DNA from: Juglans regia
Taxonomy: Eukaryota > Streptophyta > Magnoliopsida > Fagales > Juglandaceae
Length of the DNA: 64,000 nt
Reading direction: 5' to 3'
Assembly: GCF_001411555.2 (NCBI RefSeq)
Contig: NC_049909.1
Span: 7,075,485 to 7,139,484, forward strand
Shown here in pieces: positions 24,519 to 38,000 of this stretch (the first letter of the stretch is position 1; each line of letters starts with the position of its first letter). The notes beneath the pieces are model-generated. The model was not told where the DNA came from, searched no databases, and saw only the letters and a list, made by a program, of their open reading frames with translations. The position numbers were made by a program, and so were the translations under genes.

Positions 24519-27500
24519 CTATTTTTTTCGAAAGCTCACATAACTTTTCATGTCCTTGTTCTTTCTCATAAAAGCAAAAAATCGTTGATGGAAATCGGAA
24601 TTTGAAGATCCTGAAAGGTCAAAAGGAGCAATGCTATTAAAGAACTTTGAATTAGCATCATTTGGAGATACTAAATGCACCCCGCATTCTTTCACTTCTA
24701 CTTCTTTTACACGACCTTGGAAATAATACCAATTTATTTCAAATGAAATCTTAATGACCCTCTGTATATCCAAAAACTGCAAAACCGCCGGTATATACAC
24801 CCAAAATCCAATTTGCTTACCGGAAGATACGTCCAAGGGAGGAGGTATTAATTCGTAAGGTAAGCAATCATATTCCACACAATATTCTTCATCCGTCTCA
24901 AACCCTAATGTAAGCCCCACCTCTGAACTTTTTATAATCGATCCCTTGAATAACGAAGAACTTGAAGTATGTCCATAATCAATGGAAAAGAATTGCTCAG
25001 AATCACAGACAATAAAGAAAGCAAACCCCATCTTCGGATTCATATTAGCATCCAAATCTATCGTTACTGAGGAGCCATTACCTTTATACTGGACCCACTC
25101 CTGGATATGGAATCCCAACGACCATCCACTTATTATCCTCTGTAAAATAAAGCAATTGCAAGGCGATGATTAATTTTTCTATTTGTGAAATGAAATCCTT
25201 TTTGATTAAAGCATTTTTCTGACATATTTTATTTGTTTCTAGAGAAAAGAATGAGAGAGACACAGTGACTCACCAAATCGTCATCTAAAGCTAAAACAAC
25301 TCCACCTACCATGTCTAAAATATTTTCTCCTTTGCTGTCAAAATCAATGCACGTTGCTTCTACGTAATCAAATATTCCTTCCTTCTGATATTCTACAAGT
25401 GATCCGATATCATTGATGGGATCTCTTGATTTAAGTCGCATCAACTTGAGTCCTTGAAGATAAAACTCACCGATGCTCTTGGGCATTAGATTGGCAGATG
25501 GTATTTTTGTTATAGCAGTTGCATGTGCCCAAAAATTTGTCAAGCATTCCAAACTACTCAGGTCTGGTAACTTCTCAAGGCTTGAACATTTGTCAAGTTC
25601 CATTACTTTTAATTGTTTGAGACTTCCGATGGATGGGTGGACCTCACACAAGCTTCTACAACCTCGAAGGTTTATTATCTCAAGATTTGAGACTCCAGTC
25701 AAATCTGGTATTTCAATCTAGTTTTGAGAATAACTAAGATCAAATTCCTTCAAATTGTCTAGAACCTGTTATAAACAAGTAGTTAATTGGATCAAAATAT
25801 AAATATATTAACTTGTTTGGAAAATTATTAGGGAATTATTAAGATGAATATGTATTTATATGAGTGAGAAACTTACCATCGATCCCTTCCACAGTTGTTT
25901 GATACGGATGCCAGACATCCTTAGTACAGTAAGAATTTTAGGTTGGAAACTACTTGGAAAGGATTTCAAATGATATCTAGACCACTCTAGGAATCGCAAC
26001 TCTTTGGTTGGCATGTATTTTAAAGGATCTCCATGCCATTTTATAGTTCGAGAATGATGGATTTCAAAGTATCTCAATTTTCTCATTGTTGACAATGTTT
26101 TGGCGTTGAGTCTCTCTTTCATTTCAGGACAAAAATCCAGGACTATGCCTTCAATTGCATCAGTTCCCTAGTAACCAAGAACAACAAGTTAGCAAGAATT
26201 AGGATGAAAATATACCTTTTTATATTAATAGCTAGACTAATCAACTTACAGTATCATTCTTCAGTACGTGATAAAGATCCTCCACACGAAACAGTCTACT
26301 ACGCCGTCCAAGTTCTTCAGGGCATTCCTGGCGAACTATTTCCCTGCCCAGTTCTTTTAGCAAATCATGCATGGACAACCATCCGTATTTTGATTTGCTT
26401 ACGAGGGACTTCTCGACGAGGACATCAATGTCGATGCGATAATGACCAAAACTTTCTAATAACATCTCATAAAATATGTTCTCCACCCCATGCTGTCCTC
26501 GAAATAAACATGCCATATCCAAAAATAACTCTTTTTGCAATTCTTGCAGCCCATCAAAACTTATTTGAAGTACATCCATAATTTTGCGATTAGGAATTGC
26601 TTTTTAGTTTTTCTCTCTCACTTTTCCATACATCTATTTCTCTCTCATATAAGAAGGAACCCAAAACTTTAAGAGCTAAAGGAAGGCCTTGAGTATAATT
26701 TACAAAATCCATAGATAGATCCATGTAATTCTCTGTAGGATGGGCTTTCTTGAATGCTGATAAACTAAAGAGTTGCAAAGCTTCAGCAGTTTGAAGCTGC
26801 TCAAACTTATATATATCATACACTCCATGTGTTCTCAACAGATGACTATCTCTGCATGTTATAATCACCCTACTCCCTGGACCAAACCATTTCTGATCCC
26901 CTGCTAATGTCTTTAATTGCTTTTCACTATCCACATCATCAAGGACGATAAACACCTTTTTATTCTGCAGCATCTTCATTATCATCCTAATTCCTTGGTG
27001 ATGATCCCATACATGTATTTCTTCTTGCATGATTGTAGAAAGGAGTTCTTTTTGTAAAGAAGCTAGATCACGAGCAGTAGTAGATTTTTCTCTAATACAA
27101 GAAATAAAGCTACTTCCTTCAAATCGACAACTAGAAACTCTATCATAAATTATTTCGGCCAGCGTTGTCTCAATGCCACCCATCCCATGAATTCCTACAA
27201 AGCGAACATCGTTCGGTTCCAAATCCAATAACTTCATCATTTCGTCTACTTGGGAGTCTATTGCAACAAGTTTATCGTAATCATGACGTGAGAATCTAGA
27301 ATTCAACTCACGAGATATACTACGACTGATTTCTTGTATAATTGTTGATTCGTACCTGTAAATTGATAGAACAATTAATATTGATGAGACCTGAATTGAC
27401 ACGAACCAAAAAAAAAAAAAAAGGCTAGCTTTAGCTGATAATTAGCATTTTTTATTAGAGGAAGCGAAACACTTCAATTCGTACTTTAATATTTTGCCTC

Positions 27501-28387
27501 TTGCAACACTCGAGCTGTCAGACCAGATCATAATTTAAACATTTTAAAAATTATAAATGCCATAATTTAGGTAGATATAGATACATGTTAATTGTTTGCT
27601 AGTTGGCAATGGAAGAAGAAAAGAAGACTTAAAGGTCTCATTTTTGTATAAGATGAGATAAAACTTGAAAGTTGAATAAAAGAGAACTAAAATATTATTT
27701 TTAATATTATTTTTATTTTAGGATTTGAAAAATTTAGAAAAATTAAAATGATTAAATGAGATGAGATGAGATGAGAATGGTTGTGAAAACAATCGAGCGC
27801 TAATGTTACCTGTTGTGTATGTGCCATCCAGCAATACTACCGGCTTTTCTCAAAGCATTTCTCCACGAATCCATATCTTTCTTGTCTATCTTGGGATCTT
27901 TTTCATGTGCAGTGAACGCTTCTGCAAAAGACCCACTCTGATTTCTCATGTCAGAAGGATCTACATGGTAGAAAATAGGAAGAATTGTGAGCTTCTTCTT
28001 TTCCTCCCATTCAAGGATCTCAGCAAGTTCCATAAGGCACCATTTGGAAAAAGCATAATTTGCCGAAAAAATGACCATCGCATATTGTGAATCTTGAATT
28101 ACTTTCAGAAGCGCTTGAGAAATGTATTCGCCTCGCTGGAGTGCTTCATCATCCCTAAATACAAGAACATCTTTTCATTTTAAATCAACATATAGATGAT
28201 CTACAAAACTCGTGCGTGTGTCTTTGCCATAGAAACTAAGGAAAACTTCATATTTCCATCAAGGTGTTGAGGAAGAAGATGGGGAAGAGGTTATGATTTT
28301 TTCATCTTCTTCCGAGCAAGATGAATTGTCTCTTTTTCTTTTCTTAGTATCTTCAGAAGTAGATGAAGAGGGTCTTTGAGTGGCCAT
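24519..28387 (-). pseudogene. TIR-NB-LRR (TNL) disease-resistance pseudogene
   Basis: Five exons with good splice borders: 28387-27810 (TIR), 27355-26250 (NB-ARC), 26167-25877 and 25765-25274 (LRR), 25139-24519 (C-terminal C-JID-like). The start is ATG 28387 (MATQRPSSS), followed by a Ser/Lys-rich lead. TIR motifs include YEVFLSFYGKDTRTSF, AMVIFSANYAFSKWCLMEL and FYHVDPSDM. NB-ARC has KKVFIVLDDVDS, GSRVIITCRDSHLL, QGLPLALKVLG and MHDLLKELGREIV. The last exon contains VKECGVHLV. Lesions: TGA at 28259-28261 and a second TGA (LK*KDV) in TIR, a one-base frameshift near 26590 after KLK, TAG in SYSQN*IEIP near 25723, and a P-loop reading GMGGIETTLA, in which Gly-Lys has become Glu. Intact homologues would be intracellular NAD-cleaving immune receptors; this copy cannot encode one. 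Confidence 0.93.
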
Positions 28388-28780
28388 GATTGCAATGCGA
28401 GAGATTTAGAAGCTTAATTATGGAAGGGAATATTGGTAATTTGCAGGCTTAGACATGAATGAGAAGAACATTGAAGATATCATGAGATAATCTGTATGTA
28501 TATATAATAGAAGCTAGCGATGGAGTACTAGTAGTGTTGGTCGACCTGAGATGGAAAGTTCTAGGTAGACAGCATCAACTTTCAGTTTATTTAAGCCCTA
28601 TTTATGGTAACCCATCACAGGCCCTTATGGCATACGAAGGTTCTACAAAACTTCTTTCATCTTGTACTTAATGGGGTGATGGCAAAAATGTAAATTAATT
28701 TGGTAAAGTTGTTCACTGAGTTGGCTATATTTTCTGGAGGAAGATTGAAGAAATTAATTTGATATAGTGAATATTGCAGG
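28388..28780 (-). promoter_or_regulatory. upstream region of the TNL pseudogene
   Basis: About 390 bases of ordinary AT-rich upstream sequence. I could not define a TATA box with confidence (a TATATATAA-like stretch lies near 28500). No ORF. Confidence 0.35.
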
Positions 28781-28952
28781 TGTAACGCCCCAATGAAAGG
28801 CCCAAACCACATGACCTATACTCTAAAAGGACTAATCAATGATACAATTGGAGTCTCATTAGAACCTTATAAAGAGCAAGAACTTCTCATTCCGAAGCAA
28901 TGTGGGATCTCATACACCACTTACCTTTATCCATATCATATGGGGTATCACA
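28781..28952 (-). mobile_element. 172-bp TRIM-type solo LTR
   Basis: It begins TGTAACGCCCCAATGAAAGG and ends TGGGGTATCACA. The pentamer GCAGG flanks both sides exactly (28776-28780 and 28953-28957). A second copy of exactly the same length lies at 60935-61106, next to a polypurine tract and primer-site remnant, so this is a miniature LTR rather than a MITE. Strand is inferred from that copy. Confidence 0.88.
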
Positions 28953-29089
28953 GCAGGGACTAAAGAAGATGAAGTACTCAAATTTCAGATATAAAAAGGC
29001 AAAATTTTGTCACAAATTTAATTAAGAATATTACAAAAAAATTTGCCTCGTAAAGCAAGAGATTATTATGCCCTTCTATCATTGCTTGC
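28953..29089. other. junction between the TRIM LTR and the tandem array
   Basis: Unique-looking AT-rich sequence leading into the first recognisable repeat unit. No gene seen. Confidence 0.4.
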
Positions 29090-32000
29090 TTTAAATTAGC
29101 GATAGGAATTGAAACATCATGGATTGACATAGCGCATGGTCTACTCAAAAGCTGACTTTGGTAAGCTTTCTCCATTCGTAGTCATCAACATTAATAATGC
29201 ATGCAAAAAGAAAGAAATTTAAAACATGAAGGCCCAATGAATGTGCACACCAAGGTTCTACGTAGCTTCGCTTCTCCTAGACTTAATAAAAAACCATAAA
29301 GCCCAATTCCATACATATATAAATCCAATATGGTCATACGTATTGTTTGGAGTAGCCAACAATCCACGCACTACAAGAAAAAGGGCCTTTTGCAGTGCCA
29401 CTTTTCGTCGCAAAAAGTGGCTAAAAGCTCCCAACAAGTCATTTCCGACGATTACTGCTTTGCTGAACATTAGTTGCCATTGTTTATTCACATTTTCTCT
29501 AACGTAACAAATGTTTGAAATCGTCACAATAACTATATTTTTTTGGCAATTTTTTTAGTCGCAAATAGTGGTTAAAATTGCCGCAATTGTCATCTCGGAC
29601 GCCATTAAAAATCGTTGCAAATACTATTTTGCAGCAGCCATCTATCGTGACATACACTATCTAGTTCGTCACAAATTGCATTCTACTTGAAGTCATATGA
29701 ACATATTGTGGCAACAAGAATTTGCCGCTTAAAATTAACGATAGGAATTGAAACATCATCCATCGACATAGCACGTGGTCTACTCAAAAGTAGACGTTGG
29801 TAAGCTTTCGGCTTTCGTAGTCATCAACATTAATAATGCATCCAAAAAGAAAGAAATATAAAATGGATAGGGCCAATGAATTTGCACACCAAGGTTCTAC
29901 GTAGCTTCGCCTCTCCATGACTTAATCATACTTGACTTAATAAAAAACCATAAAGCCTGAATCCATACATATATAAATCCAATATGGTTGTACATATTGT
30001 TTGGAGTAGCCAACAATCAAGCAATACAAAGAAAAAGGCTTTTTGCAGCACCACTTTTAGTCGCAAAAAGTGGCTAAAAGCGTCGCAACAAGTCATTTCC
30101 GACGATTACTACTTCACTGCACGTTAGTTGCCCTTGTTTATTTGCTTTTTCACTAACACAATGAACGTTTGAAATCGTAGCAATACTATACTTCTTTGAT
30201 ATTTTTTTTAGTCGCAAATTGTGGTTAAAATTGCCTCAATTGTCCTCTCGGATTCCAATAAAAATTGTTGTAAATACTATTTTGCAGCGGCCATCTATTG
30301 TCGCATATACTATCAAGTTCATTGCAAATTTTGGTTTACTTGAAGTCATATGAACTTATTGTGGCCACAAAAATTTGCCCCTTAAAATTAGTGATAGGAA
30401 TTGAAACATCATGCATAGACAAAGCACACAGTCCACTCAAAAGTCGACGTTGGTCACCTTTCTCCTTTCGTAGTCAAGAAAATCAATAAGGCAGGCAAAA
30501 ATAAAGAAATTTAAAATGCGTAGGGCCAATGAATTTGCACACCAAGATTCTACGTAGCTTCTCTTCTCCTTGGATTAAACATACTTCACTGAATAAAAAA
30601 CCATAAATCCTGAATCCAAATATATATAAAACCAATATGGTCATACGTATTGTTTTGAGGAGCCAACTATCCATGCACACTACAAGAAAAAGAGCTTTTT
30701 GTGGTGCCACTTTTCGTTGGAAAAAGACGCTAAAAGCATCTTAACAAGTCCTTTCTGACGATTACAGCTTCACTACACGTTAGTTGCCATTTGTTATTCA
30801 ATTTTTTTCTAACTCAATGAACTTCTGAAATTGTTGCAATAACTATATATTTTCGGCAGTTTTTTTGGTGGCAAATAGTGGTTAAACCACCGAAATTGTC
30901 ATCTCGGATTCCATTAAAAATTGTTGCAAATACTATTTTGCAACAGCCATCTATCATCACATATACTATCAAGTGCGCCACAAATTTTGTTCTACTTGGA
31001 GTCATATGAACTTATTGCGGCCGCAAGAATTCGCCGCTTAACATTAGCAATAGGAATTGATACATCATGCATCGACATAGCACACGGTCTACTCAAACGT
31101 CGACGTTGGCCGTCAGCCTTCTCCATTCATAGTCATCAACATTAATAAATCGTGCAAAAAGAAAGAAATTTAAAATGCGTTGGGCCAATGAATTTGCACA
31201 CCTAGGTTCTACATACCTTCGCTTCTCCTTGACATAATCATACTTGACTTACTAAAAAAGCATAAACCCCGAATCCATACATATATAAATCCAATATGGA
31301 TGTACGTATTGTTTTGAGTAGCCAACAATCCACTCAATACAAGAAAAAGAGCTTTTTGCGGAGCCACAAAAAGTGGCTAAAAGCACCGCAACAAGTCATT
31401 TCCGACGATTACAGCTTCGGTGCACATTAGTTGCATTGTTTATTCAATTTTTCTCTAATGCAACAAACATCTAAAATCGTCCCAATAACTATCTTTTTTT
31501 TACGATTATTTTATTCGCAAATAATGGTTAAAATAGCTACAAATGTCTGCTTGGATTCCTTTAAAAATCATTGCAAATACTATTTTGTAGCGGCCATCTA
31601 TCGCCACAGATACTATCACGTTCGTCACAAATTTTCTTCTAGTTGAAGTCATATGAACTTATTGTGGCCACAAGAATTCGCCGCTTAAAATTAGCAATAG
31701 GAATTGAAACATCGTGCATCGACATCGCACCTTATCTACTCAAAAGTCGACGATGCCGCCAGCTTTCTCCTTTCATAGTCATCAACATTAATATTGCATG
31801 CAAAAACAAAGAAATTGCAAATGGGTAGGGCCACTAAATTTGCACACCAAGGTTTTACGTAACTTCACTTCTCCTTGACTTAATCATACTTGACTTAATA
31901 AAAAACCATAAAGACCGAATCCATACCTATATAAACCCAATATGGTCGTACGTATTGTTTTGAGTTGCCAACAATCCATAAACTACAATAAAATGGGGTT

Positions 32001-35000
32001 TTTGCAGCGCCACTTTTCATCATAAAAAGTGTCAAAATCGCTGCAACAATGCCTTTCCAACGATTACTGTTTTGTTGCACGTTAGTTGACATTATTTATT
32101 CACTTTTTCTCTAATGAAATGAACATCTGAAATCGTCGCAATAACTATATTTTTTCAGTGATTGTTTTAGTGAAAATTGTGGTTAAAATCGCCACAACTG
32201 TCCTCTCGGATTCCGTTAAAACTCATTGACGATACTATTTTGTAGTGGCCATCTATCGTCACATATACTATCAAGTTCGTGGCATATTTTCTTCTACTTG
32301 AAGTCATATGAACTTAGTGCGGCTGCAAGAATTTGCTGCCAAAGATTAGCGATAGGAATTGAAACATCATGCATTGACATAGCACGCGGTCTACTCAAAT
32401 GTCGACGTTGGCCATCAGCCTTCTCCATTCGTAGTTGTCAACATTAACAATGCATGCAAAAATATAGAAATTTAAAATGCGTTGGGCCAATGAATTTGCA
32501 CACCTTGGTTCTACCTAGCTTCGCTTCTCCTTGACTTAATCATACTTGACTTACTAAAAAACCATAAAGCTCGAGTCCATACATATATAAATCCAACATG
32601 GTCGTACGTATTGTTTGGAGTAGCCAACAATCCAGGTACTACAAGAAAAATAGCTTTTTGCGACGCCACTTTTCGTCGCAAAAGGTCGCTAAAAGCACCG
32701 CAACAAGTCATTTCTGACAATTACTACTTCGCTGCACGTTAGTTGCCATTATTTATTCAATTTTGCTCTAATGCAACAAGCATCTAAAATCATCGCAATA
32801 ACTATATTTTTTTTTTGCCATTATTTTTTTTGCAAATAATGGTTAAAATGGCAGCAATCGTCTGCTCGGATTCCAATTAAAATTATTGCAAATACTATTT
32901 TATAGCGGCCATCTATCACCACAGATACTATCACGTTCGTCACAAATTTTCTTCTAGTTGAAATCATATGAACTTATTGTGGCCACAAGAATTCCCCGCT
33001 TAACATTAGCGATAGGAATTGAAATATCATGCATCGACATCCCACCAGGTTTGCTCAAACTTGACGTTGACATCAGGTTTCTCCTTTCGTTGTCATCAAC
33101 ATTAATAATGCATGCAAAAACAAAGAAATTTCAAATGTGTAGGGCCATAGAATTTGCACATGAAGGTTCTATGTAGCTTCGCTTCTCCTTGACTTAATCA
33201 TAATTGACTTCATAAAAAACCATAAAGGCCGAATCCATTCATATACAAATCCAATATGGTCATACGTATTGTTTGGAGTTGCGAACAATCCACGCACTAC
33301 AAGAACAAAGGCTTTTTGCAGCGCCACTTTTCGTCGTAAAAGGTGGCTTAAATTGTCGCAACAAGTCCTTTCCAACGTCTATTGCTTCGATGTACGTTAG
33401 TCAACATTGTTTATTCACTTTTTCTCTAACGGAACGAATGTCTGAAATCGTGGCAATAACTACATTTTTTCAGTGATTTTTTTAGTCAAAATTGTGGTTA
33501 AAATAGCCACAATCGTCCTCTTGGATTCCATTAAAAATCGTTGCAAACACTATTTTGCAGTGGCCATATATCTTCCCATATCCTATCAAGTTCGTCGCAT
33601 ATTTTGTTCTAGTTGAAATCATATGAACTTAGTGAGGCTACAAGAATTCGCCGTCTAAGATTAGCGATAGGAATTGAAACATAATGCATCAACATAGCAC
33701 GCGGTCTACTCAAATGTCGACGTTGGCCGTCAGCCTTCTCCGTTCATAGTCATCAAAATTAATAACGCATGCAAAAAGAAAGAAATTTAAAATACCTTGG
33801 GCCAGTGAATTTGCACACCTTGGCTCTACGTAGCTTCGCTTCTCCTTCACTTAATCATACTTGACTTACTAAAAAACCATAAAGCCTGAGTCCATACATA
33901 TATAAACCCAATATGGTCGTATGTAATGTTTGGAGTAGCCAACAATCCACGCACTACAAGAAAAAGTGCTTTTTACGATGCCACTAATTGTCGCAAAAAG
34001 TGGCTAAAAGCATCGCAACAAGTCATTTCCAACGATTACTTCTTCATTACTCTTTAGTTGCCATTATTTATTCATTTTTTCTCTAACGCAACATAGGTCT
34101 AAAATTGTTGCAACAACTATTTTTTTTTGGCACTTTGTTATTCGCAAAAAGTGGTTAAAAAAGCAGCAATTGTCGTCTTGGATTCCATTAAAAATCATTG
34201 CAAATACTATTTTCTAGCAGCAATATATCGTCACAAATACTATCACGTTCGTTGCAAATTTTTTTCTTGTTGAAGTCATATGAACTTATTGCGGCCACAA
34301 GAATTCGCCACTTAAAATTAGCAATAGGAATTGAAACATCATGCATCGACATCACACCCGGGCTACTCAAAAGTCGACGTTGCCGTCAGCTTTCGCCTTT
34401 CGTAGTCAACAACATTAATAATCCATGCAAAAACAAAGAAATTTCCATTGCGTAGGGCCACTGAATTTGCACACCAAGGTTCTACGTAGCTTCGCTTCTC
34501 CTTGACTTAGTCATACTTGACTTAATAAGAAACCATCAAGGCTGAATCCATACATATATAAATCTAATATGGCCATACGTATTGTTTGGAGTAGCCAACA
34601 ATCCACCCCTACAAGAAATAAAGTTTTTTTCGGCGCCACCTTTCGTCACGAAAAGTGGCTAAAAGCACCACAACTAGTCATTTATGACGATTACTGCTTC
34701 GTTGCACATCAGTTGCCATTGTTTATTCAATTTTTCTATAATGCAACAAAGGTTTGAAGTCGTTGCAATAACTATATTTTTTTGGCGATTTTTTTATTCA
34801 CAAATAGTGGTTAAAATAGCAGCAATTGTCGTCTCAGATTCCATTAAAAATCATTGCAAATACTATTTTGGAGCGACCATCTTTCGTCACAGATATTGCG
34901 AGATTCATTGTAAATTTTCTTTTAGTTGCTGTCATTTGAACTTTTTGTGGCCACAAGAATTCGCCGCTTAAAATTAACAATAGGAATTGAAGCATCATGC

Positions 35001-38000
35001 ACCGGCATCGCACCCGGTCTGCTCAAACTTCACATTGTCGTCAGCTATCTCCTTTCGTAGTCATCAACATTAATAATGCAAGCAAAAACAAAGAACTTTC
35101 CAGTGCGTAACTCCACTGAATTTCCACACCAAGGTTCTATGTACCTCCGCTTCTCCTTGACTTAATCATACTTGACTTAATAAGAAACCATAAAGACCGA
35201 AACTATACATATATAAATCCAATATGGTCGTACGTATTGTTTGGAGTTGCCAACACTCCACGCAGTAAAAGAAAAATGGCTTTTTGCAGCACCACTTTTC
35301 GTCGTAAAAAGTGGCTAAACTCACCGTAACAAGTCATTTCCAACGATTACTGCTTTGCTACATGTTAGTTGACATTGTTTACTCAATTTTTCTCAAATGC
35401 AACAAAGGTCTGAAATCGTTGCAAGAACTATATTTTTTTGGTCATTGTTTCAGTAAAAATTGTGGTTATGATTGCCACAATTGTCCTCTCGAGTCGTTGC
35501 AAATACTATCAAGCTGTGGCCATCTATCGTCACATATACTATCAAGTTCGTCGCATATTTTGTTCTAGTTGAAGTCATATGAACTTGGCGCGGCAGCAAG
35601 AATTCGCCGCCTTAGATTAGCGATAGCACTTGAAACATCATGCATCGACATAGCACGCGATCTGCTCAAACATCGACGTTGGCCGTCAGCCTTCTCCGTT
35701 CGTAGTCATCAAAATTAATAATGCATGCAAAAAGAAAGAAATTTAAAACGCATTGGGCCAATGAATTTGCACACCTTGGCTCTACGTAGCTTCGCTTCTC
35801 CTTTACTTAATCATATTTGACTTACTAAAAAACCATAAAGCTTGAGTCCATACATATATAAACCCAATATGGTCGTACGTAATGTTTGGTGTAGCCAACA
35901 ATCCACGCATTACAAGAAAAAGTGCTTTTTACGACGCCACTAATTGTCGCAAAAAGTGGCTAAAAGCATCGCAACAAGTCATTTTCGACGATTACTTCTT
36001 CATTGCTCTTTAGTTCCCATTGTTTATTCATTTTTTCTCTAACGCAACATAGGTCTGAAATTATTGCAATAACTATTTTTTTTTTGGCACTTTGTTATTC
36101 GCAAAAAGTGGTTAAAAAAGCAGCAATTGTCCTCTCGGATTCAATTAAAAATCATTGCAAATACAATTTTGTAGCAGCCATATATCATCACAAATACTAG
36201 CATGTTCGTTGCAAATTTTTTTCTTGTTGAAGTCATATGAACTTATTGTGGCCACAAGAATTCGCCACTTAAAATTAGCGATAGGAATTGAAACATCATG
36301 CATCGACATCGCACCCGGTCTACTCAAAAGTCGACGTTGCCGTCAGCTTTCGCCTTTCGTAGTCATCAACACTAATAATCCGTGCAAAAACAAAGAAATT
36401 TCCAATGCGTAGGGCCACTGAGTTTGCACACCAATGCACTACAAGAAAAAGAGCTATTTGCACCACCACATTTCATCGTAAAAACTGGCTAAAAGTACCA
36501 CAACAAGTCATTTCTGACAATTACTGCTTCGTTGCAAGTTAGTTGCCATTGTTTATTCAATTTTTCTGTAATGCAACAAAGGTCTGAAATTGTTGCAATA
36601 ACTATATTTTTTTGGCGATTTTTTTATTCGCGAACAGTGGTTAAAATAGCAGCAATTGTCCTCTCGTATTCCATTAAAACTCGCAGAAAATACTATATTG
36701 GAGCAGCCATCTTTCATCATAGATACTATCTGATTCATTGCAAATTTTCTTTTAGTTGCTCTCATATGAACTTATTGTTGCCACAAGAATTTTCCACTTG
36801 AAATTAGCTATAGGAATTGAAATATCATGCATCGACATCGCACCCGGTCTACTCAAAAGTCGACGTTGCCGTTAGCTTTCGCCCTTCATAGTCATCAACA
36901 TTAATAATCCATGCAAAAATAAAGAAATTTCCAATGCGTAAGGCCACTAAATTTGCACACCAAGGTTCTACGTAGCTTCGCTTCTCCTTGACTTAGTCAT
37001 ACTTGACTTAATAAGAAACCATCAAGGCTGAATCCATACATATATAAATCCAATATGGCCATACGTATTGTGTGGAGTAGCCAACAATCCACGCTCTACA
37101 AGAAATAAAGGTTTTTGCGGCGCCACCTTTCGTCACGAAAAGTCGCTAAAAGCACCACAACTAGTCATTTCTGACGATTTCTGCTTCGTTGCACATCAGT
37201 TGCCATTATTTATTCAATTTTTCTATAATGCAACAAAGGTTTGAAGTCGTTGCAATAACTATATTTTGTTGGCGATTTTTTTATTCACTAATAGGGGTTA
37301 AAATAGTAGCAAATTTTCCTCTCGGATTCCATTAAAAATTGTTGCAAATACTATTTTGGAGCGGCCATCTTTCGTCACATATATTGTCAGATTCATTGCA
37401 AATTTTCTTTTAGTTGCTGTCATTTAAACTTATTGTTGCCACAAGAATTCACCGCTTAAAATTACCGATAGGAATTGAAGCATCATGCACCGAGATCGCA
37501 CTCGTTCTGCTCCAACTTGACATTGCCCTCAGCTATCTCCTTTCGTAGTATTCAACATTAATAAAGCATGCAAAAACAAAGAACTTTCCAGTGCGTAGGG
37601 CCACTGAATTTGCACACCAAGGTTCTATGTAGCTTCGCTTCTCCTTGACTTAATCATACTTGACTTAATAAAAAACCATAAAGGCCGAAACTATACATAT
37701 ATAAATCCATTTTGGTCGTACGTATTGTTTGGAGTTGCCTACACTCCACGCACTAAAAGAAAAATGGCTTTTCTCAGTACCACTTTTCATCGTAAAAGTC
37801 ATTTCCAATGATTACTACATCACTACAGGTTAGTTGACATTGTTTACTCAATTTTTCTCAAATGTAACAAGGGTCAGAAATCGTTGCTATAACAATTTTT
37901 TTATGGCCATAGTTTCTGTCAAAACTGTGGTTAAGATCGCCACAATTGTCCTCTCAAGTCGTTGCAAATACTATCAAGCAGTGGCCATCTTTCGTCACAT

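Noticed and set aside
28781..28952. MITE
   Set aside because: Terminal inversions fit, but the second copy has a polypurine tract and primer-site remnant, and 5-bp duplications suit an LTR.
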